Under the pieces are notes generated by a model, which had not been told where the DNA came from, did no database searches, and was given only the letters and a program-made list of their open reading frames with translations. Both the position numbers and the translations under genes were made by a program. 64,000 bases of DNA from NCBI RefSeq assembly GCF_011386835.1, contig NC_088796.1, positions 31,265,011 through 31,329,010 on the forward strand, written 5' to 3'. The stretch is from Chrysemys picta bellii (Eukaryota; Chordata; Testudines; Emydidae). Shown here in pieces: positions 55,330 to 64,000 of the stretch (positions within the stretch are counted from its first letter, which is position 1; each line of letters opens with the position of its first letter).

Positions 55330-56358
55330 GGGTGGTTGGTCCACATACAGACATTGATGAACGTGTTTGACTATTAACTATCTTAATTTAGGCAGTAAAG
55401 GCTCATGCTTTAAGATCCAGAGGTCCCAGGATGAAACCTTATTCTAACAACCCACCCTGGGTGTGGTGTTACACTTACTAGAGTCATGCAGCAATTCAGA
55501 TGGATTTGGAACAAGCTGAGGTTACCTGTTAGTTCTGTACTGAGTACCTCAGTCATCTGTAGCTGTGCAGGATCTCAAGGACAGCAGTTAGTGGTTTCCA
55601 GTAGTTTTCCGCATCCTGTTTTTCAGAAGTGGGTCTTTTGGCTTTAGACTGGGTAAGTTTCAGGCTGCATTATGACAGCTAAAGAAGAGACCCTGAGACC
55701 TCAGAGTTGGCATATCTCAGACTCACATCCTTTAAGCAGGAACATTAAGGATGAATATTTACCTGTAAGGTTTTCAGCATTGTTCTGATCTGTTAACCCA
55801 TAAGCAGAGGAAGCTGAGTTTTCTCCATTGACTTGTGACAGCTGCTCTATAACTCAGCAGAGCTAATATGGGGTCTTTTGCTTTAGGATTCCCTTAGCAA
55901 TACTGGCATATCAAAATGAGATACACGCCAAAGAGACAGGAGGGAAACTATCCAAATGAGACACAAGGAAACCTGACAGCTGAAGTGCTGAAAGTGAGAC
56001 CAAAATTACAGACTTGTTGACACACAAACTCACACTAATTTAATAAAAAGTGTGTATTTAAACCACATTTACTTAACTAGTGCAAGTTTGTGTGTAGGCA
56101 AGGCCTTAAATATAACCTTTTACAATTCTCTTGATTAACCAGTTAATAGTAACTTGAAGGCTTATCTGTCCTGGGTAGGCATTGCATATTATATTATCAA
56201 TGGTAGACATATTGAATTTTAAATTATTTACTTTCATTCATTTTCTCTTTTTTTCCTGTGTCATATAAACCTACCTTTAATAAAGAACATAGGAATTGCT
56301 GGATGATTTTCAGGAACCATGCTAAGAGAAGGAAATCAAGACTAAGGCCTCCCAAGGG
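55330..56358. other. no recognisable gene; MITE-like copy at 56005-56105
   Basis: Unassigned apart from the sequence at 56005-56105, which shares the ACTAGTGCAAGTTTGTGTG and TGTAGG text with 26539-26625 in palindromic form. Confidence 0.5.
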
Positions 56359-56492
56359 CATAGGTGCTGGAACTACAGGTGCGGAGATGCTGCAGCACCC
56401 CATGACTTGATGACTTCCATTACATACAGGGTTTGCAGTTTGGTTCAATGGCTCTCAGGACCCCCACTATAAAAATTGTTCCAGCACACCTG
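56359..56492. mobile_element. short hAT-like MITE, 134 bp
   Basis: CATAGGTGCTGGAAC at the left faces GTTCCAGCACACCTG at the right, inverted with two or three differences. Eight-base flanks CCCAAGGG and CCTAGGGG agree at six positions, consistent with an old hAT duplication. Non-coding interior. Confidence 0.5.
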
Positions 56493-56867
56493 CCTAGGGG
56501 TGCTGAGTGGGGATCTAGGTACTGACATGAATACCCACTTGAAGGTGTAAGAACTGAGTCTCTGTGTAACTCTGGCAGTTTCTGTGGAGCAGAGCAGGTT
56601 TTGTTCCCTTTCCCATTTAACCCCTTCACTCGCCATCTCAGAGTGAGCCACAAACAACCTGTCACCTATCTCCCATGCCCTATGAGACCATGTTTGCACA
56701 TGGTAAAAGGCCTCACTTTCACCTACTGAGACAGAAGTCAGGATTCTCCAGTTCAGGCTGTGCGTTTTAATGTCAACATTTAACTATGTTATGAAAGTTA
56801 GGAACTTTTATAAATGGATCAAGAATAGCAGTTGCGGTGATTTTAAACCAATCCAAGTGGACCATAG
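56493..56867. other. no recognisable gene
   Basis: Unassigned; overlapping minus frames at 56420-56699 have no recognisable domain. Confidence 0.55.
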
Positions 56868-57135
56868 GTAAGTGGTCTACACTTGTTTCATTGATATCAC
56901 TATTTTCATCTGGGATTTTTTTTTAACTACAATAGACCAGAAAAAGCTGTCATCTGGATGCAGTTATATGGGTGAAAAGGCAATTTATATCGGTATAGCT
57001 TATTCTGCTTCTTGAACTGGAATAAACTGTTCACTGGTATAAGCACTGTTATACTGGTATAACTGTATACATGCAAAGGGGGTATGTTGCTTTAACTATA
57101 CCAGTGTATAAATACCAAAACTTTCTAGTGTAGCC
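56868..57135. mobile_element. MITE-like element with GGTATAA motifs
   Basis: Starts near AAGTGGTCTACACTTG and ends TTTCTAGTGTAGCC, complementary GTCTACAC/CTAGTGTAG-type ends. The interior has repeated TATACTGGTATAACTG and TCGGTATAGC motifs, as in 62060-62262. Confidence 0.55.
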
Positions 57136-58514
57136 TTCATTTTCAAGCTATGGGAGAGACAATGGCATAGCAGAAACACAGACATTTTTATAAACATGCG
57201 TACAGGAATATGGTATGATTTAATGGTTAAAGCACAAAGCATTCCTGTTCTGAAACGTATTGCTTAACATAGTGGGAGTGATAATAATTCCAAACTGACT
57301 TTTCTATTTGGACTCTGCAAACAGCAAAATGTCCTATTTCTGACATTTCACCTATCAGTGTGTGTGCAAGAGCTTATCTTCTTGTCAGAGGGAAACCAGC
57401 TCCACTCATCCTCTCCTGGATTCATTCCTGTTTGGACGGAGAAAGCTATCAATCATGCAACCTAATCAGTGTATGCTACTCTTAGCAGCTGCGAGTGCTA
57501 TCAGAAATGTCTCTCATGCATACTAATGTCATCATTTTATTAAAGTCTTTGAACAAATATGATACCTGGTGTAGACACTGAGAAACAGGACACAAGTCAT
57601 CAGGGCTAATTATAATAAATGAGAGTGGTATATACTGTGGTCATGTGGTGAAAGTCCTTTAATCATTGTTCAATTTCTGGTTCCTCATGAAGAAACAATG
57701 GCACAAAGTTAATAAAAGGGATCCAAGCACACAAGTAACTCCATCTTCCCTTCAATAAATTATGACCAGTTTGATATTTCCCCCTGTAATTGCTGATACA
57801 GTATGTAAAATATTAATCAGCTGCTGCTCATACTTATCAGGCTGGACAGCTGGGGAGCCCTTAACAAAAATGCTACTCCAAGATTCAGGTCATTTTCCAA
57901 AGATATCTCTGGGGACTTGGCTGAGTTGTTCCAAACTGCAGGGCAAATGGGATAAGACAGTAGAAATTAGAGTGATTTCATTGGTTAAGTCAGCTGAGAG
58001 AGGTGGCTTGCAGGCTGCACATTAATTCCTATGCTGCCTTCAGGTCTGTCAGCTAAAATTAATGACTCACTCCGAACTACAAAGGACTGTTTTGTGTGTG
58101 GTGCTATAAGACAAAATTGCTTTGCAAGGTCACTGTGCAAACACCCTATATTTCATTAACCTCTGACTGGACTAATCAGTGGTAAAAAATACAATCCAAA
58201 CTCTGGCACACGATAAAAATACAGTAGGATTCAGTTATATTCGGGAGCCAGACTGAGAGAAATGGTCCTAATCTGAAATTCTGTTGAGTTGTGGGAGCTA
58301 AATTCTGTCCTCAAATAAACACTCCCAACTTCTTCTAGAGTCATAGGTAGTTGAATGTACTTACTTGAGACTGGAATAGGGCCCTCTGGTATTAATGTCA
58401 TAAAAATTGTTAAAAGAATTATTTCTGGATTAATTAACAAAATAGACTTCTCTTTGGAAGCCTTTGCTAATTTTCCAACCATCCAAAAAATTTGAGTCAT
58501 ACTGAACAACGGGG
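57136..58514. other. no recognisable gene
   Basis: Unassigned; open frames at 57762-58025 and 58231-58509 without recognisable domains. Confidence 0.58.
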
Positions 58515-58720
58515 AGTCAGTTCTTCATCTGTAAAATGAGGATAATAATACTTACTTTCTCTCACCTTTTGTCTGTCTTGTCTATTTAATGTATAACCTC
58601 TCTGGAGCTGGGATGTTCTCTTCCAGTGTGCATGTATGTACAGTGCCTAACACAATGGAACCCGATCTCATTTGAAGCCTCTAAGTGTAAATGCAGTACA
58701 AAGATTAATTAATAATAATA
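58515..58720 (+). mobile_element. CORE-SINE/MIR-like 3' region
   Basis: TTCTTCATCTGTAAAATGAGG then GATAATAATACTTAC, followed by GTACAGTGCCTAACACAATGG and an AATTAATAATAATA tail. The CAGTGCCTAxxACAATxGG block also occurs at 60298-60435. Confidence 0.68.
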
Positions 58721-58794
58721 TCCACCGTTCATCTGAAGATCTTACAGCACTTTACCACATGAATTAATTAAGTCCAATAACTCCCATGCAAGCT

Positions 58795-58915
58795 ACAGTA
58801 AAAAAATGTTATTATTCTCATTTTACAGACGGGGAAATTAAGGCATGGAGAGGCTAACCCACTTGCTCAGTATCACATAGTGGATGAGTTGCAGAGCTGG
58901 GAACAGAAAGTAAAA
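58795..58915 (-). mobile_element. MIR SINE fragment
   Basis: TTCTCATTTTACAGACGGGG then AAATTAAGGCATGGAGAGG and CTTGCTCAGTATCACATAG, the reverse complement of the MIR 3' half. It lies about 75 bp from another MIR-like piece in opposite orientation. Confidence 0.65.
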
Positions 58916-58920
58916 GGTAA

Positions 58921-59909
58921 TGGTGACTAAATGAAGTTCTGAGAAGTGCATGGATTATACTGTAGGCAAGGAAAGTCAAAATGATGTATGTTTGTGTGTG
59001 GGGCATAGAGTTCTAGAACATAAAAATTACATTCCCTTCCTACATAAATGTTAAGACTCCAGAACTGTACATAGTTTGTTATAGAAATTAAATGTGGTGT
59101 TCAGTCTTATTGGCCAACACAGTGATTTTTCATGAGAAATATCATCAGTACTGGCACAAGTCTGGGACTCCCTATATGCTTATAATTAGATCTATGATCC
59201 CATAGTTATGTGGACAGCCATAGAGAAGAACAACAGCAGAGCAGAGTCTGACAAGAGCGGAGCAGGACCACACTCCTTGTTCTCAACTGGTATCTAAGCT
59301 CAAGGCATTTAAATTAAAGTTAAAGAGAAAATCACCCCACTGGTCTGATCACCTTTTACCCAACTGCAAGCACTAGTGGGAACTGATGGTAGTGTTGACT
59401 ATTTGTTTCCATTTGCCCTGATTTCCAAGCTGTGACATGGTTAATCACGCAGAGCATCTGTAAGACTGGTCAGGTACGCTGGGTCTGAAGGGGGAATCTG
59501 TGTTTCTTGACATACATAATTGTATTTGTTCTCTTCTATCTTGGTCTGAACTCTGATGCAGAAAATCTGTGTGTCTTGACAAGGGTGAGTTAGTTCATAA
59601 TTATTTTCCACCAGATTTTAGTATTTAGTTTAATCCCCCCTCCACAAAAATCTATAACGGTTAAGATGTAGGACTGTGCACCAGAGAATCTTTAAAGCAA
59701 ATGACATGGGAACACAATACCAAACTCAGAGCCAATATTGCCAGTGCCAATGATGTTTCACAATGAACAGAGACAATTCCACAGTGTTTGGTTTGGTGCA
59801 TTTCATTTTATTAAGTAACTTTGTAAAAGGGCACAACCAGGTTACTCAACCAAGGGGGAAATTCATCTGGGTGTGGAGGGTTTGTGCACCACATTGTTGT
59901 GGTGGAAAG
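58921..59909. other. no recognisable gene
   Basis: Unassigned AT-rich sequence. Confidence 0.6.
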
Positions 59910-60085
59910 GGGGGAGGGCTAGCTCAGTGGTTTGAGCATTGGCCTACTAAACCCCAGGTTATGAATTCAATCCTTGAGGGGGCCACTTAGGGATCCGGGG
60001 CAAAATCAGTACTTGGCCCTGCTAGTGAAGGCAGGGGGCTGGACTTGATGACCTTTCAAGGTCCCTTCCAGTTCTAGGAGATAGG
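59910..60085 (+). mobile_element. tRNA-derived SINE of Cry/tortoise Pol III type
   Basis: The head GGGAGGGCTAGCTCAGTGG holds a Pol III A box (TAGCTCAGTGG at about 59920-59930); a degenerate B box follows (GAATTCAATCC, 59963-59973). A conserved body is GGGGCAAAATCAGTACTTGG. The tail AGGGGGCTGGACTTGATGAC with TTCCAGTTCTAGGAG is CR1 3'-like, matching the GGGGGTTGGACTAGATGACC block of CR1 at 17966 and 19930. This head-body-CR1-tail build is that of the cryptodiran turtle SINEs, mobilised by CR1 machinery. Nearly full length; the terminal repeat is eroded. Confidence 0.9.
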
Positions 60086-60297
60086 ATATCTCCATTAATT
60101 TAAAATTTATTTAAAATGTAGGAATGTCTCTGTCTGTAAGGAAGTGGTGTTTCATGCTAGCCCTGAATAAACCAACATAAAGGAGGCCTTTGTAAGTAGA
60201 CTGAGGCAAGGTGCCAGGATCTGTTCCCCTCAGGAAATTCATGAGCTTATAAACTCCTTATAAAGGGTGTGGAGAGAGCAGTGGCTTCTATTCCAGA
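60086..60297. other. no recognisable gene
   Basis: Short unassigned spacer between two SINE-type repeats. Confidence 0.55.
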
Positions 60298-60435
60298 CAG
60301 TCTCTTTAGATTGCAAGCTCTTTGGGGCAGGGACTGTCATTTACTATGTGTTTGGACAGTGCCTAGGACAATTGGGTCCTGACGTGGTTGAGGATTCTAG
60401 GTGCTACTTTGCATTAAATTAATAAATGATAATAA
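60298..60435 (+). mobile_element. SINE/LINE 3' tail repeat, (AATAAT)-ending
   Basis: TTAGATTGCAAGCTCTTTGG with GGCAGGGACTGTC, then GGACAGTGCCTAGGACAATTGG and a TTAATAAATGATAATAATGG tail. Same 3' region as at 58620-58720. The tail is typical of sauropsid CORE-SINE or L2/L3-related repeats. Confidence 0.7.
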
Positions 60436-61140
60436 TGGACTGTCTGTGGTTGGAGATGCAGATGCCTTCCCTCCCTCAGCCTCCATGGAATTCCTGACAC
60501 AGAGCCTGATAACTTGGGCTTTGTGATGGTTGAATGGGAAGATGGGAAACATACAAATTTATCAGTCTCAGTCCCAAAAACTCATGGAACCTAGAAAAAA
60601 AATAAATCCATATATAAGCAGGCTTTCTCTCTTTCCCAATAACTCTTTCTCTTTCTAATAACTAAATGTGGAAAGTTATGAACATTCAATACATTGTTCT
60701 TAGGTTACTGATCTTGACATTCAATTTTTTGCTCTCTCCCAATTTTGTTTATGCACTGTGGAATTTTGTATTGTTAATGCATATTTGTATTACAAGAGAT
60801 AGCAGGAAAAAGCTGGATGTGTGGGGTTCTGGGTAGGGGACAGCTTTTGGTACTTCGGAATGTGTGGTGTGATTGGAAAGGAAGTGATTGAAGGTATTGA
60901 CAATGAGAAGGGGTTGCATTTCCTATTGGGGTCAAAAATGACTTGAGAAGGTTTATTTAGGGAAGGGGGAGAGAAGGTACTTTGGATCCCAGTACTCCAC
61001 CCTAGTAGCCTGTGACCAAGACTACTCTCCCACTCTAATACTCTTCATGAAAATCGACAGTGATGGATAAGGATACCAGTGGGCTAATAATCCCTCTCTT
61101 CCTTTGATGCACTTATTGCTATGGTATCAGAATTCTTTAA
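60436..61140. other. no recognisable gene
   Basis: Unassigned sequence, ending in the TAA that flanks the MITE at 61141. Confidence 0.58.
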
Positions 61141-61296
61141 GCCTGGTCTACATAGTTTATGTACTGATATAATTATGTTTGTTAGGCATGTGACTTTTTA
61201 CTGATATAAACCTGAATGTGAATACAGTTACATAAGTATAAATGTTTTACTACTAGTGTAGCTTATTTCCCTTCCTATACACATGTAGAGAAGCCC
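61141..61296. mobile_element. short MITE with TAA-type flank
   Basis: Left end GCCTGGTCTACATAG follows TAA; right end CTATACACATGTAGAGAAGCCC precedes TAG. The ends are imperfectly inverted (GCCTGGTCTACA against GGGCTTCTCTACA). Interior AT-rich and non-coding. Confidence 0.55.
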
Positions 61297-62059
61297 TAGT
61301 TCTCTTACCCTCCTATCCCAAATACAACAGCACAGAAAAGTCCCGTTAAATTGATTGGTCTGAAATTTCCACTCAAGCAAATTGTAATACTGTCACTACT
61401 TTACACCATGTATAACATTCTTGGCAAGTTTCCCACTCCAAAAATTACAACTAATGAAACTTGAGACGAGTGGTCTTCCCTGTAGAGGCCAGGATGAACA
61501 ATGTTCACTAAGAACACGGCTAACGCTTTGAGAAAATAATACATAAATTGGAATTTAACTCTAAACAAAATAGATATTGCACAGTTAAGTAAAATAGGAG
61601 AAAGGAAGAGAGAGAAGATCAGTAGAATAAACATTAAACAAGAGAGCAAAGAGGAAGAGGGAAGAGAAGTTAAGGAGAAGAAAGTGTTCTTTGCCAGGAA
61701 GAGTAGTGACTTGATCTTTAGCCAGAGCTGCTTGCCCATTATGACTTGGAAGACTGTATATATGTTGTACTTTCAATTGTTTTTGAAACTCCATCTTAGA
61801 ACTAGATTCTCTTTCAAATAACAAAGGAATTGTGTGTGGCAGTGGGGAACAAGACAAAGTAGTTTAAAAAGGTGAAACTAGAGGAAAAAAGAGAGACTAT
61901 ACTTTCCTGAACAATAGGTGTTAATCAGAACTAAAGTCACAGGGAAGAAGAAAGAAATAAAGCTTATAATAATAAAGTACTGAGTTCAGATTTATGCTGG
62001 AAACTTTTATCAGTACAATAATGCGGATTATGGTTGTGATTTTTTTACAACATCTCTAT
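61297..62059. other. no recognisable gene
   Basis: Unassigned; the 112-codon minus frame at 61401-61739 is low in complexity (Leu/Ser/Phe-rich from the purine-rich opposite strand) and has no recognisable domain. Confidence 0.55.
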
Positions 62060-62262
62060 ACCACCAAACAACCTCGTGTAGACACCATTATACCATTATA
62101 GAAGCACTTTTGCTGGTATAGCTTATTTTTCTCAGGGAAGTGGTATAACCTACACCGGCCAAAGCCCTTTTTTCCTGGTATAAACTTTGTCTGCACTAGG
62201 AGGGTTTGCCAGAATAGCTGTGCCGATGAACTTTTCCTAGTGTGGACCTAGTTTTACATATC
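62060..62262. mobile_element. MITE-like element with GGTATAA palindromes
   Basis: GCTGGTATAGCTTATTTTTC faces a GGTATAACCTACACCGGCC block, and TTCCTAGTGTGGACCTAG forms the right end. AGCACTTTTGCTGGTAT and its inverted GGCCAAAGCCC partner make an internal palindrome. Related to 56868-57135. Confidence 0.55.
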
Positions 62263-64000
62263 TATATGTCTACCTGCTCATCATCTTGGTGTATATTATT
62301 GTAAATGGTAAAGTACTCAATAAGGTTACAAATGTCATTGCACTCTGAAATTTAGCAAATACTTCCAGTGAGTGAAATTTATGAATAAATAGTTCTGCCT
62401 TTCCTCAGAATGGATTTGTCTCTCTTGTTGGACATGCGGACACATTTCATGTATTAGGCATTCATAAAATTCTACAGAAGGCACAGACTTGGAGGGACTA
62501 CCATTTGAAATTTAAATTAAACCGTTTCTTTTAAACAGTTTTATCGGAAGTCCAGCCACGAAATAGTTAATTATCTGTAACACCCATCTGTGGAAACAAT
62601 AATAATCAAAGTAACTTGTGTTATTTTGTCAGCTAATTCAAGAGAGGTCTCTGGCTTCCACAGATATGGTAGTTCACATATTTGTATTATGGTAAAACTT
62701 ACAGACCTGAACCAAGATCTGGACACCATTGTGCTAGCTACTATACAAACAAACAGCTAGGGTCTAAAGAGACAAGACAGACAAAGGGTGGGTAAAAGAA
62801 ATATAATTAGCTCAATTTTTACAGATGAAGAAGTGAGCAGTCAGATTCCTTGCCTAAGTCGCACACATGATCATTCCCCCTCACACACCTTCTCAGCTCC
62901 TCTGGGACCCCTACAGTCTTCAGGGATGAAGATGCTCCTATATTATTTAACTTCATCCTTCCTCTTTCCCCTTTCATGTGACACCATGTGCAGGAGAGGC
63001 TGGAAATAGCTGCCTCATTCACTCTCTCTCACCCCCTTCTCCACTCTGCAGTCCTTCCATTTGAAAAACAACTCCATATGGACCCCAGAGTAGGTCAGCA
63101 GCAGCGGGGATGGAAGCCGAGACCTCTGAATCTTAAAGCATGGGCCTCTACTGCCTGAGGTAAAAGACCCAGCTCTGTTAATCAAGGCTGTAGCAGACTC
63201 ATCAATCTCTACATATGGCTCAGTCCCACTGTTGCTATGATTGTGACACTCTCATGTATCGAAGACCAACTGTTATAGGAATCAAATCCTTCTTGTCTAG
63301 TGGCCGAAAGACTCCAGTGTGGTTATTAGTATAAATTGCACAGTACTTGGCTCTCATTTTTACAATAAAAGCTGCTCAGATTGCTAACATAAAATAGAAT
63401 TTAATGCCCCCGTTATAATTTTATGATATCTCTGATTATTTCAATCATTTCTAATTCTGGACTGTTGTGGCTGAACTACAGTCAATATATTCAGAAACTA
63501 CAGAATTATCTTCAGGCTTGGTAAAGAATACTCAGCTGTCGATAGTAATGAACTGGAAATTCAAAACAACGTTTTACTTCTAAATTAAAAATATCTTTTA
63601 GTGGCAAATATTTCCATAAAATATCATTTCAGAGAAATAGTGAATGTTTACAGTATCTCTTTTTATCTCTTAATGTAGGTTTGTCACAAAGAATATGTCA
63701 TTTCCTTTATTACATTATAAAGGAGACAAAGAGACTGGGTGAATTGGAGTATGGTTCATAAATTGCAATACGAGAAGTCATTTTGTCATTTTTATCTTAA
63801 TTGACAAAATACTCAGTGGAAGGGTCTCTGTATGTCCATTGTTTAAGGCTACAGTACATTTTCCATATTGCTGTTTTTATAGGAATGACATACTTTGCCC
63901 AGTGCACAATTAAATCTATTGCAGAAATGTAACGGCTTTTCTCATTATCACAGCATCTGTCAGCCACAGGGTATATAACTGCAAATGTATCAGAATGTCA
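62263..64000. other. no recognisable gene
   Basis: Unassigned AT-rich sequence. A weak MIR-like piece (TTTTTACAGATGAAGAAGTG, near 62817-62870, minus) is the only repeat I can suggest. Overlapping frames at 62788-63022 have no domain. Confidence 0.55.

Noticed and set aside
59910..60085. Calling a functional tRNA gene
   Set aside because: The B box and anticodon arm are degenerate and the unit continues into a CR1-like tail; it is a SINE.
1..64000. Host gene exons
   Set aside because: I looked for domain-like frames with splice-type edges on both strands; every recognisable peptide belongs to a transposable element. Short or poorly conserved exons could still be missed.

Overview
The window reads as vertebrate intergenic or intronic DNA, most probably from a hidden-necked (cryptodiran) turtle. 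I find no supportable host protein-coding exon, rRNA, functional tRNA or other RNA gene. The clearest taxonomic clue is a tRNA-derived SINE at 59910-60085: it has an A-box-like head, a degenerate B box and a CR1-like 3' tail, the architecture of the cryptodiran Cry/tortoise Pol III SINEs. Many CR1 LINE copies ending in 8-bp repeats, sauropsid-type MITEs and CORE-SINE/MIR fragments agree with this. The species call is inference; everything interpretable here is a transposable element or its debris.

Left part (1-15 kb). An unclassified GC-richer, LTR-like stretch (1-960) and a featureless stretch lead into a three-deep nest. A minus-strand CR1 (2985-5064 plus 10692-11480) is split by a minus-strand Ty3/Gypsy element (5065-10691). 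That element has short LTRs and recognisable gag, protease, RT, RNase H and integrase remains. It in turn contains the 3' end of a plus-strand R2-like element with a restriction-like endonuclease (about 9700-10440). At 13570-14545 lies an RTE-type LINE whose 5' end is inverted, the mark of twin priming, followed by a MITE with long inverted ends (14560-14820).

Middle part (15-37 kb). Mostly unassigned AT-rich sequence with CR1 3' ends (17966, 19930, 21948, 22322, 36836), LTR-like segments (19886-20844, 28510-29466), and a 786-bp GC-rich non-autonomous hAT element with an almost intact 8-bp target duplication (30226-31011). A longer plus-strand CR1 of a different subfamily lies at 33910-35815.

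Centre-right (37-42 kb). A solo LTR of about 1.17 kb (37494-41248) is bounded by the perfect 5-bp duplication CACAT and interrupted by the best preserved CR1 in the window (38270-40858). That CR1 has a nearly continuous endonuclease-reverse transcriptase reading frame with two frameshifts. A second LTR with CCAAT and TATA-like boxes follows at 41323-42018.

Right part (42-64 kb). CR1 tails, a large foldback-like composite with tRNA-like arms enclosing a LINE C-terminal CxCG...H...C fragment (47641-49255), a 71-bp-arm foldback (53516-53690), a CpG-rich Harbinger-like MITE carrying a 68-nt near-perfect hairpin (55075-55326), further MITEs, MIR/CORE-SINE fragments and the Cry-type SINE. Nothing here forms an operon-like or cooperative gene system; the biology visible is layered transposition, from which a relative insertion order can be read.
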